Shown here piece by piece: positions 15,474 to 24,208 of a DNA stretch of 64,000 bases. The notes beneath the pieces were generated by a model, which was given only the letters and a program-made list of their open reading frames with translations, was not told the DNA's origin and made no database searches. The first letter of the stretch is position 1; each line of letters opens with the position of its first letter. Origin of the DNA: Palaeococcus ferrophilus DSM 13482 (lineage in GTDB: Archaea > Methanobacteriota_B > Thermococci > Thermococcales > Thermococcaceae). The DNA lies in assembly GCF_000966265.1 (NCBI RefSeq), contig NZ_LANF01000019.1, forward strand, positions 62,001 through 126,000, in the 5' to 3' direction. The position numbers were made by a program, and so were the translations under genes.

Positions 15474-16319
15474 ATGTACCTTAAACCTAGCTACGAGATT
15501 AGGGATAAGTACCTCAGGAAGGATATGCTTCCCACAATATTCTGCCCCGGGTGCGGTATAGGTTCCGTTCTCCAGTACACTCTCAGGGCTATAGACGAGC
15601 TCGGGTGGAGCCAGGACGAGGTTGTTTGGGTGAGCGGTATAGGATGCTCCTCGCGCGTTCCCGGTTTCGTGGACTTCGACGGCCTGCACACCACCCACGG
15701 GAGGGCACTGGCCTTTGCCACGGGAATCAAGATGGCGAGGCCCGACCTCAAGGTCATAGCCTTCATGGGAGACGGTGACTCCGCTTCAATCGGTGGAAAC
15801 CACCTCATCCACGCCATAAGGAGGAACCTCGACGTTACGGTGATACTCATCAACAACTTCACCTACGGAATGACAGGCGGGCAGGTCGCCCCTACCGCCC
15901 TCAAGGGTCTAAAGGGAACCACCGCCCCCTACGGCAACTTCGAAAACCCCTTCGACATCTCACAGCTCGCGGTAGCTGCGGGGGCTAACTACGTCGCCAG
16001 ATGGAGCGTCTTCAACTACATCCAGGGCATGAACAGCATAAAGAAGGCCCTCCAGAAGAAGGGCTTCTCCCTCGTTGAGTTCCTCTCACCCTGCCCCATC
16101 AGCTTCGGAAGGAGGAACCGCATGAAGACCGCCCCGGAGCTCATCCGCTGGTACCAGAAGATAACCGTCCCCATCAACAAGGCGAAGAAGTTGCCTCCGG
16201 AAGAGCTCGAGGGCAAGATACTTATAGGTGAGTTCGTGGACAGGGACAGGCCCAGCCTCGACGAGGAGTACGAGGCCTACAAGAAGAGGGCCAAGAAGAT
16301 AGCGGGGTGGGAAGAATGA
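15474..16319 (+). CDS. Second 2-oxoacid:ferredoxin oxidoreductase (XOR), beta subunit
   Basis: The protein has 281 residues. Cluster cysteines are in IFCPGCGIGSVLQYT and SGIGCSSRVPGF; the TPP motif is GDGDSASIGGNHLIHAIRRN, followed by NNFTYGMTGGQVAPT. The second-sphere residues after GDGD differ from korB (SAS in place of LAG), consistent with a different substrate. KKLPPEELEGKILIGEFVDR at the C-terminus is almost the same as in korB, also at DNA level. Four bases separate it from alpha, and its stop overlaps the gamma start. Confidence 0.9.
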   Translation: MYLKPSYEIRDKYLRKDMLPTIFCPGCGIGSVLQYTLRAIDELGWSQDEVVWVSGIGCSSRVPGFVDFDGLHTTHGRALAFATGIKMARPDLKVIAFMGDGDSASIGGNHLIHAIRRNLDVTVILINNFTYGMTGGQVAPTALKGLKGTTAPYGNFENPFDISQLAVAAGANYVARWSVFNYIQGMNSIKKALQKKGFSLVEFLSPCPISFGRRNRMKTAPELIRWYQKITVPINKAKKLPPEELEGKILIGEFVDRDRPSLDEEYEAYKKRAKKIAGWEE

Positions 16320-16876
16320 GGAAGGAGATTCTCATAGGTGGCTTCGGTGGACAGGGTGTCATCCTCGCGAGCGTCATTATAGGCAGGGCCGCGGCCGTCT
16401 ACGAGGGCCTCTACGCGGTCCAGACTCAGGCCTACGGGCCGGAATCGAGGGGTGGGGCCAGCAGGGCAGAGGTGGTTATAAGCGACGAGCCCATTGACTA
16501 CCCCAAGGCCCTCAGCCCGGACTACCTGGTTCTGCTCTCTCAGGAAGCTTACGACAAGTACCTCCCGCTCGCGGGCGAGGGTGCCACCGTTGTGGTCGAG
16601 GAGGAGCTCGTCCCCCACAGGAATGTGGACCTCGAGAGGGAGCTCAAGGTGCACGCCCTCAGGCTCACGGAGATAGCGGAAGAAACCACGGGGCTCAGCC
16701 TCACGATGAACATACTTACCATTGGCTTCCTCGTGGGCCTCACGGGAGTTCTAAGCAGGAATTCCGTTGAGAAGGCCGTTCTGGATGCTGTCCCGAGGGG
16801 TACGGAGGAACTCAACCTCAGGGCACTCCACAGGGGTTTTGAACTCGGCGAAAAGGCCAAAAACGGGGAGCTTTGA
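16316..16876 (+). CDS. Second 2-oxoacid:ferredoxin oxidoreductase (XOR), gamma subunit
   Basis: The protein has 186 residues. IGGFGGQGVILASVIIGRAAA and ESRGGASRAEVVISD are the gamma-domain signatures. It corresponds to PF1773 in the P. furiosus order alpha-beta-gamma. No separate delta subunit follows, so the complex would have to borrow korD or another ferredoxin subunit. The ATG at 16316 lies in the overlap with beta. A T-run (CTTCTTTTTTC, 16881-16891) after the stop is a likely terminator for the whole string. Confidence 0.9.
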   Translation: MRKEILIGGFGGQGVILASVIIGRAAAVYEGLYAVQTQAYGPESRGGASRAEVVISDEPIDYPKALSPDYLVLLSQEAYDKYLPLAGEGATVVVEEELVPHRNVDLERELKVHALRLTEIAEETTGLSLTMNILTIGFLVGLTGVLSRNSVEKAVLDAVPRGTEELNLRALHRGFELGEKAKNGEL

Positions 16877-16962
16877 GCTTCCTTCTTTTTTCATGTTGGG
16901 TTTGTTCTTAGGTTTTTCTTGTTTGAATTAGCAAGAACAACACTCCACTGGGGGTTTGAAAT
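16877..16962 (+). terminator. Poly-T terminator and weak promoter before the RadA paralog
   Basis: TTCTTTTTTC right after the XOR gamma stop fits the oligo-T terminators of Thermococcales. The rest of the gap is AT-rich (GTTTGAATTAGC near 16921-16932 could be a weak TATA element). GGGGGT at 16950-16955 is the nearest ribosome site for the GTG at 16963. Confidence 0.45.
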
Positions 16963-17907
16963 GTGAACAAAGGCAGATTTTCAATAAAAGAGCTCCCAGG
17001 TGTTGATTCAACAACTGCAGAAAAACTACGAGAGGCAGGATACGATAGTGTCGAATCAATAGCAATTGCGTCCCCTTTAGAATTAAAGGAAATAGCGGGC
17101 ATAAGTGAAGGGATGGCACTTAAAATAATTCAAGCTGCTAGGAAAATAGCCAGCATAGGAATATTTACCAGCGCAACAGAGTACAAGAAAAGGCTTGAGG
17201 CTACGGACAAAATATCAACCGGAAGTGCAAATCTAGATTCAATACTGAAAGGGGGAATATGGACTGGTGTTATAACGGAGATACTTGGGGAACCCAACAG
17301 CGGGAGAACCCCCTTTGCGTATGCCCTCTCAGTAATGGTTCAACTACCCCCGGAGAGAGGAGGACTAAACGGGTCAGTAATCTGGATCGATACCGAAAAT
17401 TCATTTAACCATTATCCCCTAGAGGAGATAGCGAGAAATAAAGGTCTAAATCCCGAGGAGATTCTTAAGAACATCTACGTTGCTAGGGCGTTTAACTCTG
17501 ACCATCAAGTGTTTCTCGTGGAGAAAGCGGGAGAACTTATCGAGGAGAAAGCTAAAACAAAAAATCCGGTAAAACTGTTAGTAGTTGATTCAATTCCAGC
17601 TCATTTTCGCGTGGAGTACATCGGCAGGGGAGATCTCGCGGGAAGGCAGCAGAAGCTTGGGAAACACCTCGCAGACCTTCGGCGCATAGCAGAACTATAT
17701 AATGTGGCTGTCATCATAATCAATGATATGCGCAACGGGAATCCGTGGGGAGGACACATACTGGAACACGCTTCGATGTTTAGGCTACAGATACTCAAAC
17801 GGGGCCGTGGCAACTCGGACAAGAGAATAGTTCGCCTGATTAAGTCCCCCTACTTCGAAAGAAGTGAGGTCACATTTAGGATAACTGAGAGGGGTGTGGA
17901 GGATTGA
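16963..17907 (+). CDS. RadA-like recombinase paralog with altered Walker A (Lys to Arg)
   Basis: The protein has 314 residues and the full RadA plan: helix-hairpin-helix domain (about 10-62), the polymerisation element FTSA (68-71, fitting FxxA), ISTGSANLDSIL, an ATPase core, and a RadA-like end ITERGVED. Unlike RadA (about 350 residues), Walker A reads GEPNSGRT (109-116), with Arg115 in place of the catalytic Lys, and loop L2 is shortened (NDMRNGNPWGGHI in place of the longer N-Q-V-x-A-x-P segment). Walker B LLVVD (205-209), the glutamate of DTENSF and YIGRGDLAGRQQKL are kept. It is not RadB, which lacks the N-domain. The gene is richer in AT (AAA, ATA, GAA codons) than neighbours, suggesting acquisition. 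It may modulate RadA filaments. Confidence 0.88.
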   Translation: MNKGRFSIKELPGVDSTTAEKLREAGYDSVESIAIASPLELKEIAGISEGMALKIIQAARKIASIGIFTSATEYKKRLEATDKISTGSANLDSILKGGIWTGVITEILGEPNSGRTPFAYALSVMVQLPPERGGLNGSVIWIDTENSFNHYPLEEIARNKGLNPEEILKNIYVARAFNSDHQVFLVEKAGELIEEKAKTKNPVKLLVVDSIPAHFRVEYIGRGDLAGRQQKLGKHLADLRRIAELYNVAVIIINDMRNGNPWGGHILEHASMFRLQILKRGRGNSDKRIVRLIKSPYFERSEVTFRITERGVED

Positions 17908-18002
17908 TTTTCAAGTTTTCACATCTTTTTTGGGCGGTAATTTCGAGATGAGCAATTAACAGACAAAATTCCCGATGACTAAATTAAAGATAAAAGAAAA
18001 GC
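17908..18002. terminator. Convergent terminator region
   Basis: This gap separates two converging genes. TTTTTTGGG (about 17926-17934) can end the RadA-paralog transcript on the plus strand; on the minus strand TTTTCTTTTATC (about 17991-18002, as complement) can end the flavoprotein operon. No gene is visible. Confidence 0.45.
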
Positions 18003-19448
<1,446 letters not shown>

Positions 19449-20297
19449 TCAGATCACCCCCTTCTCCTTGAGCTTGGCGATGTAGCGCTCCTTCGCCAGG
19501 TTCTGAAGTTCCGTGAAGCGGGCGTCCCTCTTTATCACGTCGTCCCAGTCCACCTTGTGGGCATCGAACATCGGCCCGTCCCTGCATGCGAACTTTATCT
19601 GCCCGTCGAAGAGTATCCTGCACGAGCCGCACATCCCGGTTCCATCAACCATTATCTGCCTGACGGTGACGATAGTGGGGATTCCGTAGGGCCTCGTTAG
19701 CTCAGCGAGCTTCTTGAGCGAGCCGAGCTTTCCGCCGGCGAAGACTATATCCACCTTGTCCTTCTCTATCAGCTCCTTCAGAACGTCGAGGTAGTGCCCC
19801 TTTATGCCGACGCTCCCGTCGTCGGTGGTGAGGTAGTGCTCATCGGCCACGGGCTTCGCCAGGAACTTCTCGGGGTAGACGTTGTCCCTGTTCTCGAAGC
19901 TCTGAATGGCTATCGTGTAGTTGCCGGCCTCCTTCATAGCCTTGAGCGTGGCATAGCTCTCGGCCTGCGCGCAGACGGCATCTGACGCGAAAACAACGTT
20001 GCCGTAATTCTTCACTTCAATCGGTTTTCCGAGCGGGCCCGTCACACTGAGGAGCTCATCTCCAACGTGGAATTCGTGCCACAGCTTGAGGGTCGTGACC
20101 CCGTGGCGCCTTATGAACATGCCTATCTTTCCGTCCTCCGCGTAGTAAACGGACATTGGGACTCTTTCGCCCTTTTCGTCGGTTATCAAAACAACGAACT
20201 GCCCTGGCTTCCATGAGCGGGCCACATGCGGCGCCTCAACTTCCATAAAAAAGTCAATGGCGCTCAGGTTTTCCTTCTTTGTTATCTTATATCCCAT
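19449..20297 (-). CDS. Nfn/Xfn small subunit lacking the usual nucleotide-binding glycines
   Basis: The protein has 282 residues. The FAD-binding R-x-P-S element (RVPMSVYYAEDG), GPLGKPIEV and the [2Fe-2S] site VDGTGMCGSCR with FACRDGP (D-C-C-C ligands) are all present. The glycine-rich loop that binds NAD in NfnI and dihydroorotate dehydrogenase B (G-G-G-V-G-x-A) is replaced by ASDAVCAQAESYATLK (about residues 96-111). This fits the Xfn group, reported not to use NAD, better than NfnI. GGTGATG precedes the ATG. The promoter holds two SurR-type sites and an 18-base palindrome. Confidence 0.85.
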   Translation of the reverse strand: MGYKITKKENLSAIDFFMEVEAPHVARSWKPGQFVVLITDEKGERVPMSVYYAEDGKIGMFIRRHGVTTLKLWHEFHVGDELLSVTGPLGKPIEVKNYGNVVFASDAVCAQAESYATLKAMKEAGNYTIAIQSFENRDNVYPEKFLAKPVADEHYLTTDDGSVGIKGHYLDVLKELIEKDKVDIVFAGGKLGSLKKLAELTRPYGIPTIVTVRQIMVDGTGMCGSCRILFDGQIKFACRDGPMFDAHKVDWDDVIKRDARFTELQNLAKERYIAKLKEKGVI

Positions 20298-20316
20298 GGT
20301 GCATCACCCTGTGCAT

Positions 20317-20334
20317 GTGAACAAGTTTGTTCAC
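20317..20334. promoter_or_regulatory. Perfect 18-base inverted repeat in the Nfn/Xfn leader
   Basis: GTGAACAAGTTTGTTCAC has two perfect 8-base arms separated by GT. It lies 20 bases before the small-subunit ATG (20297), near or just after the expected transcription start, a typical repressor position. The motif is not the SurR consensus. The binding factor is unknown. Confidence 0.6.
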
Positions 20335-20339
20335 CATAA

Positions 20340-20356
20340 GTTCTGAACTTAAGGTT
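20340..20356. promoter_or_regulatory. SurR-type site 1 (GTTn3AACn5GTT)
   Basis: GTTCTGAACTTAAGGTT fits the extended consensus GTTn3AACn5GTT of SurR, the sulfur-responsive regulator of Thermococcales, with no mismatch. It overlaps a TATA-like element (GGTTTATATGG, 20353-20363). The site is in the shared promoter of the Nfn/Xfn operon and the archaemetzincin gene. Confidence 0.7.
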
Positions 20357-20371
20357 TATATGGCTTTTTTA

Positions 20372-20388
20372 AACCAAAGGTTTGGAAC
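20372..20388. promoter_or_regulatory. SurR-type site 2 (inverse orientation)
   Basis: AACCAAAGGTTTGGAAC is AACn5GTTn3AAC, the exact reverse form of the extended SurR consensus. It lies 32 bases from site 1. If the minus-strand TATA box is TTTAAAAAA (20363-20374 as complement), site 2 is directly upstream of it, a position associated with activation. The same core recurs before hypC. Confidence 0.7.
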
Positions 20389-20445
20389 TCCGCAGGAGCA
20401 CAAAAATTTAATAACTCCCCCCTCGACCCATTAGTCGGTGAGGTA

Positions 20446-21129
20446 ATGGAACTTGTTGGCATAACCTTCATCACGAACCTCCTCGACAGTAAAATCATGG
20501 ACGAGGGTGTGATTTATCGAATCTACGAGAAAACCAACGAGTACCTTGACATGAACGACATCCACGACATCCGGCTCGTTCTCCTAAGGAACACGACGAT
20601 TGATAGGGTTTACCTAATGAAAATCCACTCCCCAAACGGCCCCATGAGGGCGTATCCCCTCAACGTGCTGGTTGATACGCTCTACCACCGCCTCCTCGAG
20701 GAGAGGGAAGACCTGCTCTGGAAACGAGAGGAGAACATCCTCGAAAAGAAGAGCCGGAACCTCCCGGAGGTTTATGATTCCGACCGATTCAAGTTCAACA
20801 AGATAATCGGGATTGTCAGCTTCCCCCTCGTTGACAGGAACAACTACTTCGGCTACTTTGAGAAGTTTCTGGGCGTTCAGAAAAGGATAGGCGACAAGAG
20901 CATAATGGTGCTCTCCATGCTCCCGTTCCTGAGCGTTAACGGTGAGATATTCGCGGAGAGGATAGCCAAGGGCATACTCCATGAGATAGGCCACGCCTTC
21001 GGGCTTGACCACTGCGAGGAGGACTGCCCCATGCACCCCCCCGCAAGGATAGAGGACTGGGATGAGAGGAGCCCCTTCTTCTGCCCCAAATGCCTCACGG
21101 AGCTGAAGAGAAATGCTGGGTGGATTTAG
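20446..21129 (+). CDS. amzA: Archaemetzincin-type zinc metalloprotease
   Basis: The protein has 227 residues. The zinc site is HEIGHAFGLDHCEEDCPM (about 183-200): three histidines, the catalytic Glu, and the Cys pair unique to archaemetzincins; a second pair, FFCPKC, closes the structural zinc site. The family averages about 180 residues; this one has a longer middle part (KREENILEKKSRNLPEVYD). It is probably an aminopeptidase-like cytoplasmic protease. GGTGAGG precedes the ATG, with AAAATTTAAT (about 20403-20412) as TATA box. It shares its upstream region with the Nfn/Xfn operon. Confidence 0.9.
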   Translation: MELVGITFITNLLDSKIMDEGVIYRIYEKTNEYLDMNDIHDIRLVLLRNTTIDRVYLMKIHSPNGPMRAYPLNVLVDTLYHRLLEEREDLLWKREENILEKKSRNLPEVYDSDRFKFNKIIGIVSFPLVDRNNYFGYFEKFLGVQKRIGDKSIMVLSMLPFLSVNGEIFAERIAKGILHEIGHAFGLDHCEEDCPMHPPARIEDWDERSPFFCPKCLTELKRNAGWI

Positions 21130-21763
21130 GATAAGCGTGGTCATTCCCGCCTACAACGAAGCTAAGCGTATAGGGAACGTGCTCGCTAAAATCCCTCCCT
21201 TCGTGGACGAGGTTATAGTGGTTGACGATGGCTCCACGGACAACACTAGCGAAGTGGCCAGAGGGTTTGGCGTTGAGGTGATCAGGATAGAGCCCAACCA
21301 GGGCAAGGGTAGGGCCATGAGGGCCGGCATCGAGAAGGCCACGGGGGACGTGGTGGTCTTCATGGACGCAGACGGGCAGCACAGGCCGGAGGAGATAGAG
21401 AAGCTGGTAATGCCCATAGTGGAGGGGGAGGCCGACTTCGTCATCGGTTCCAGGGAGATAAAGGCGCAGGGGAAGAGGCCCCTCATCAGAAAGCTGAGCA
21501 ACTTCTTGAGCACCTCCCTCATAAGGCTCAAGCTGGGCGTTGAAGTCCACGACACCCAGAGCGGCTTCCGTGCCGTGAGAAGGGAGTTTTTGCCCGAGAT
21601 AGAGAGCAAGCGCTACGAGGTGGAAACGGAGATGCTCATAAAGGCCGTAAAAAGAGGGGCGAGGATAAAAGAAGTGCCCGTGGAGCGCATCTACGGTATA
21701 GAGACCGGGCACTTCCGCTTTGAGGACATCCTACGCTTCCTCCATACGCTGCTGAAGTATTAG
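21113..21763 (+). CDS. Family 2 glycosyltransferase (dolichol-phosphate sugar synthase type)
   Basis: The protein has 216 residues. SVVIPAYNEAKRIGNVL, VDDGSTDNTSEV, FMDADGQHRPEEI and DTQSGFRAVRREFL are the classic GT2 motifs in order: nucleotide-sugar binding, D-x-D metal site and acceptor loop. It lacks C-terminal membrane helices, like short DPM1-type enzymes that load a sugar onto a lipid carrier. The start overlaps amzA by 17 bases, implying coupling. An alternative GTG at 21137 would cut off the first strand, so ATG 21113 is preferred. Confidence 0.88.
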   Translation: MLGGFRISVVIPAYNEAKRIGNVLAKIPPFVDEVIVVDDGSTDNTSEVARGFGVEVIRIEPNQGKGRAMRAGIEKATGDVVVFMDADGQHRPEEIEKLVMPIVEGEADFVIGSREIKAQGKRPLIRKLSNFLSTSLIRLKLGVEVHDTQSGFRAVRREFLPEIESKRYEVETEMLIKAVKRGARIKEVPVERIYGIETGHFRFEDILRFLHTLLKY

Positions 21764-24162
21764 CGCTTCTTCAGGAGCGGGAGCAGCGCCAGGATACCTA
21801 TGAGCGCCGGCCCGCACACCCCCTCCTTCTCCCCGGTCCCCTCCGTCGTGGTGGGGATGCTCGTTGGAGGGGTGCACGTTGAGAGACCCTTCCTCACGAG
21901 CGCCTCCGTCCAGTTGAGCCACGCGTAGACGTGCTCCGGGTATGAGAACTCCGCCCAGTAGAAGTCGCTGTCGAGGGCCTGCGCCAGGCCGTATAGGGCC
22001 TTCTTGTAGGTTCCGTCCCTCCCGCAGGTTTCCTCATAGGTTTTCGTGAGGTTGTAAACCTCCTCTGCCCGCTCCCACATCGGCTTCTGAACACTCTCTT
22101 TCTCCCTCGTCCACTTATCCCACGAGCAGAGCCACGAGGTTGTGAGTGGGGTGACGTTTTTGTAGGGTTCCCCCTTCACTGCCTCCCCGAGCGTCACCGT
22201 CTCTATGAGCCCCTTCTCCTGGGCCTCCTTTAGGTAGCCGAGGAGATACTCGAAGTACCTTGCCGTAAGGCCCGGGTTGGGGGAGAAGATAATCCAGTTC
22301 TCGCCGTCGGCCGCTATAGTCACTACCTCCGCGTTCGGGTCCGCCTTCCTAACCTTCAATATCTCCTCCAGAATTTTCCTGGCTTTCTCTCTCGCCTCAT
22401 CCTCGTTCCTGAAGTCGTTGTTGAAGGCGAAGTCGTCGCTTATGGTGTGGTCCCTGAAAAGAACCTTAATCGAGGAGTTTTCTATGGCGTAAACGTGGTA
22501 GGGTGAGTAGGGATATATCGTCTTAAGGTGGCAGCGGTCGTCGAGGACGGTGTACTCTATCCCGTACTTCTCGAGAAGGGGGATGAGCTTTGGGCTGAAG
22601 GCCATCTCAGGGAGCCACATGCCCTTCGCGTCCACTCCAAGTACCCCCTCGGTGGTGGCCTTTCCGAGGGAGAGCTCGTAGTCGAGGAGGTCGAACCACC
22701 CGTACCTCTCGGCGATGTACCCGCTTATGGGGTGGGCGAAGTAGCTCGTGAGTACCTCAATCTGACCGCGGTCGTAGAGCTCCCTGTAGAGTTTCATGGC
22801 CTCCCTCACGCGCTCCGCTTCGGGGGCCCCTGGTTTAAAGCACCGATAGGAGGGGTAGCTCTGGCACCAGCCGACATTCGTCAGGTTCCACTGCCACAGG
22901 AGCGATGGCGAGAGGTGGTACGTCATCTTTATCTCCGAGTACTTACCAAGAACCCAGGCATGGAAGTAGTAGGCCCCGCCCTCGTAGTAGGGCTTGAGCT
23001 CGTCCTCGTAGGTGTGGACGAGGGCCCAGGGTCCGTGGAGTGTCCCGTTTGGCCACACGCCGGGGCTCTGGTGCTGGTGCCACACGAAGACGACCTTGAG
23101 GGGCTCCCCCTTTGTGAACCCCTCCATTACCGTGCTTGCGCTTGATATAACTCTCCCTTCCAGTTCCAGGGTCGCCTTTATCCTGCAGCTATCATGAATC
23201 TCTATGGGTATGGAAACCTCGGAGGGGCCGCTGAGGTAGACGGGGCTGCTTATGTTGGCTAGGTAGTCCCTGCAGTCCACGACCGTTCGGAGGAGGGCGC
23301 TCTCGTTGACCTGCTCCCGTGGGGTCACGAGAACGCTCACGTTGGCCTTCTCGCCCACCACGGGAATATCAGGCAGCTTAAAGGTTATTTTGAACTTCTC
23401 CCTCTCCACGAAGGGCGCGAGCTTCTCGTAGATGGCCGGGTACTTTTCCCTCAGCCCCTCAATGTGACCCACAAATATCTCGAAGCGGTACTCAACGCTC
23501 CCGTTGGGTGCTATGCTCAAGGGACCGAATTCGGCCCTCGTCTCGGTGCCCCAGCTCCCTTTCTCAAACCAGAGTGCAACGTTCTCCTCCTCCGGGAATA
23601 AAAGGGCGATAAGGTCTTCATCGAAGTCAACCAGTCCGAAGGCCTTAACGTGCGCCCCCTTCCTTACCCAGTTCTCGTTCTCGATGTGAATTTCATCGTC
23701 CAGCCAGAGCTGGCTTTCCCCTCCGGGCTCTCCGAGGTAGCCCGCCCATGCCATGGCGTAGCCAAGTCCAAAGGAGTCCCAGTTCACCTCGCTTTTGAAC
23801 GTCTCATTACCCGTGTTAGTGAGCCTAACCGTGAGGAGGGCGCTTTCTCCGTCGAGGACTTTCAGGCTCTTCTCAACCAGGAGTGGGCCTTTTTCGAGCC
23901 TACCTGTTATGGTGTTTCCCTCCTCTGAGATGGTGTAAGTTTCTGTGGCTAGACTCCCTGGCCACGCCTCTCCCAGAAGCCAGTCCCAGAGAGGATAACT
24001 CTCGCCCATGGCTCCCCTGCTTCCGCCCCCTATCACGTTCTTCCCTTCAACGGTCCACTCCGTGAGCCTGAAGCCCCTCGCATCAACGTGCACACCCTCG
24101 AGGGCGCTCATCGGAGGGATAATGCTCATCAAGAGAATCAGCAGCAAAACCACCCGCCGCAT
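21760..24162 (-). CDS. Secreted GH57 glycoside hydrolase with CGP-CTERM tail
   Basis: The protein has 800 residues. It has a signal peptide (MRRVVLLLILLMSIIPPMSA), an N-terminal beta-rich region of about 340 residues, a GH57 catalytic domain from about 360, and at the end a threonine-rich spacer followed by CGPALIGILALLPLLKKR, the CGP-CTERM sorting/anchoring tail of Thermococcales. GH57 motifs: WHQHQSP (region 1), GQIEVLTSYFAHPI (region 2), GMWLPEMAF with the nucleophile Glu (region 3, about 517) and AADGENW with the acid/base Asp (region 4, about 617). It is likely a surface alpha-glucan hydrolase (amylase or pullulanase type); the exact bond cannot be read. The ATG at 24162 precedes the signal peptide. 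Confidence 0.9.
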   Translation of the reverse strand: MRRVVLLLILLMSIIPPMSALEGVHVDARGFRLTEWTVEGKNVIGGGSRGAMGESYPLWDWLLGEAWPGSLATETYTISEEGNTITGRLEKGPLLVEKSLKVLDGESALLTVRLTNTGNETFKSEVNWDSFGLGYAMAWAGYLGEPGGESQLWLDDEIHIENENWVRKGAHVKAFGLVDFDEDLIALLFPEEENVALWFEKGSWGTETRAEFGPLSIAPNGSVEYRFEIFVGHIEGLREKYPAIYEKLAPFVEREKFKITFKLPDIPVVGEKANVSVLVTPREQVNESALLRTVVDCRDYLANISSPVYLSGPSEVSIPIEIHDSCRIKATLELEGRVISSASTVMEGFTKGEPLKVVFVWHQHQSPGVWPNGTLHGPWALVHTYEDELKPYYEGGAYYFHAWVLGKYSEIKMTYHLSPSLLWQWNLTNVGWCQSYPSYRCFKPGAPEAERVREAMKLYRELYDRGQIEVLTSYFAHPISGYIAERYGWFDLLDYELSLGKATTEGVLGVDAKGMWLPEMAFSPKLIPLLEKYGIEYTVLDDRCHLKTIYPYSPYHVYAIENSSIKVLFRDHTISDDFAFNNDFRNEDEAREKARKILEEILKVRKADPNAEVVTIAADGENWIIFSPNPGLTARYFEYLLGYLKEAQEKGLIETVTLGEAVKGEPYKNVTPLTTSWLCSWDKWTREKESVQKPMWERAEEVYNLTKTYEETCGRDGTYKKALYGLAQALDSDFYWAEFSYPEHVYAWLNWTEALVRKGLSTCTPPTSIPTTTEGTGEKEGVCGPALIGILALLPLLKKR

Positions 24163-24208
24163 TGTATCACCGTAGGGGGTATGCACCCCATTACAAATAA
24201 ACTTTCCC

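Noticed and set aside
16963-17907. Calling the recombinase RadB
   Set aside because: RadB lacks the helix-hairpin-helix N-domain and is about 220 residues. This protein is full-length RadA-like.
22528-23145. 205-codon open frame on the plus strand
   Set aside because: It is antisense to the GH57 catalytic domain; no ribosome site and no recognisable motif.
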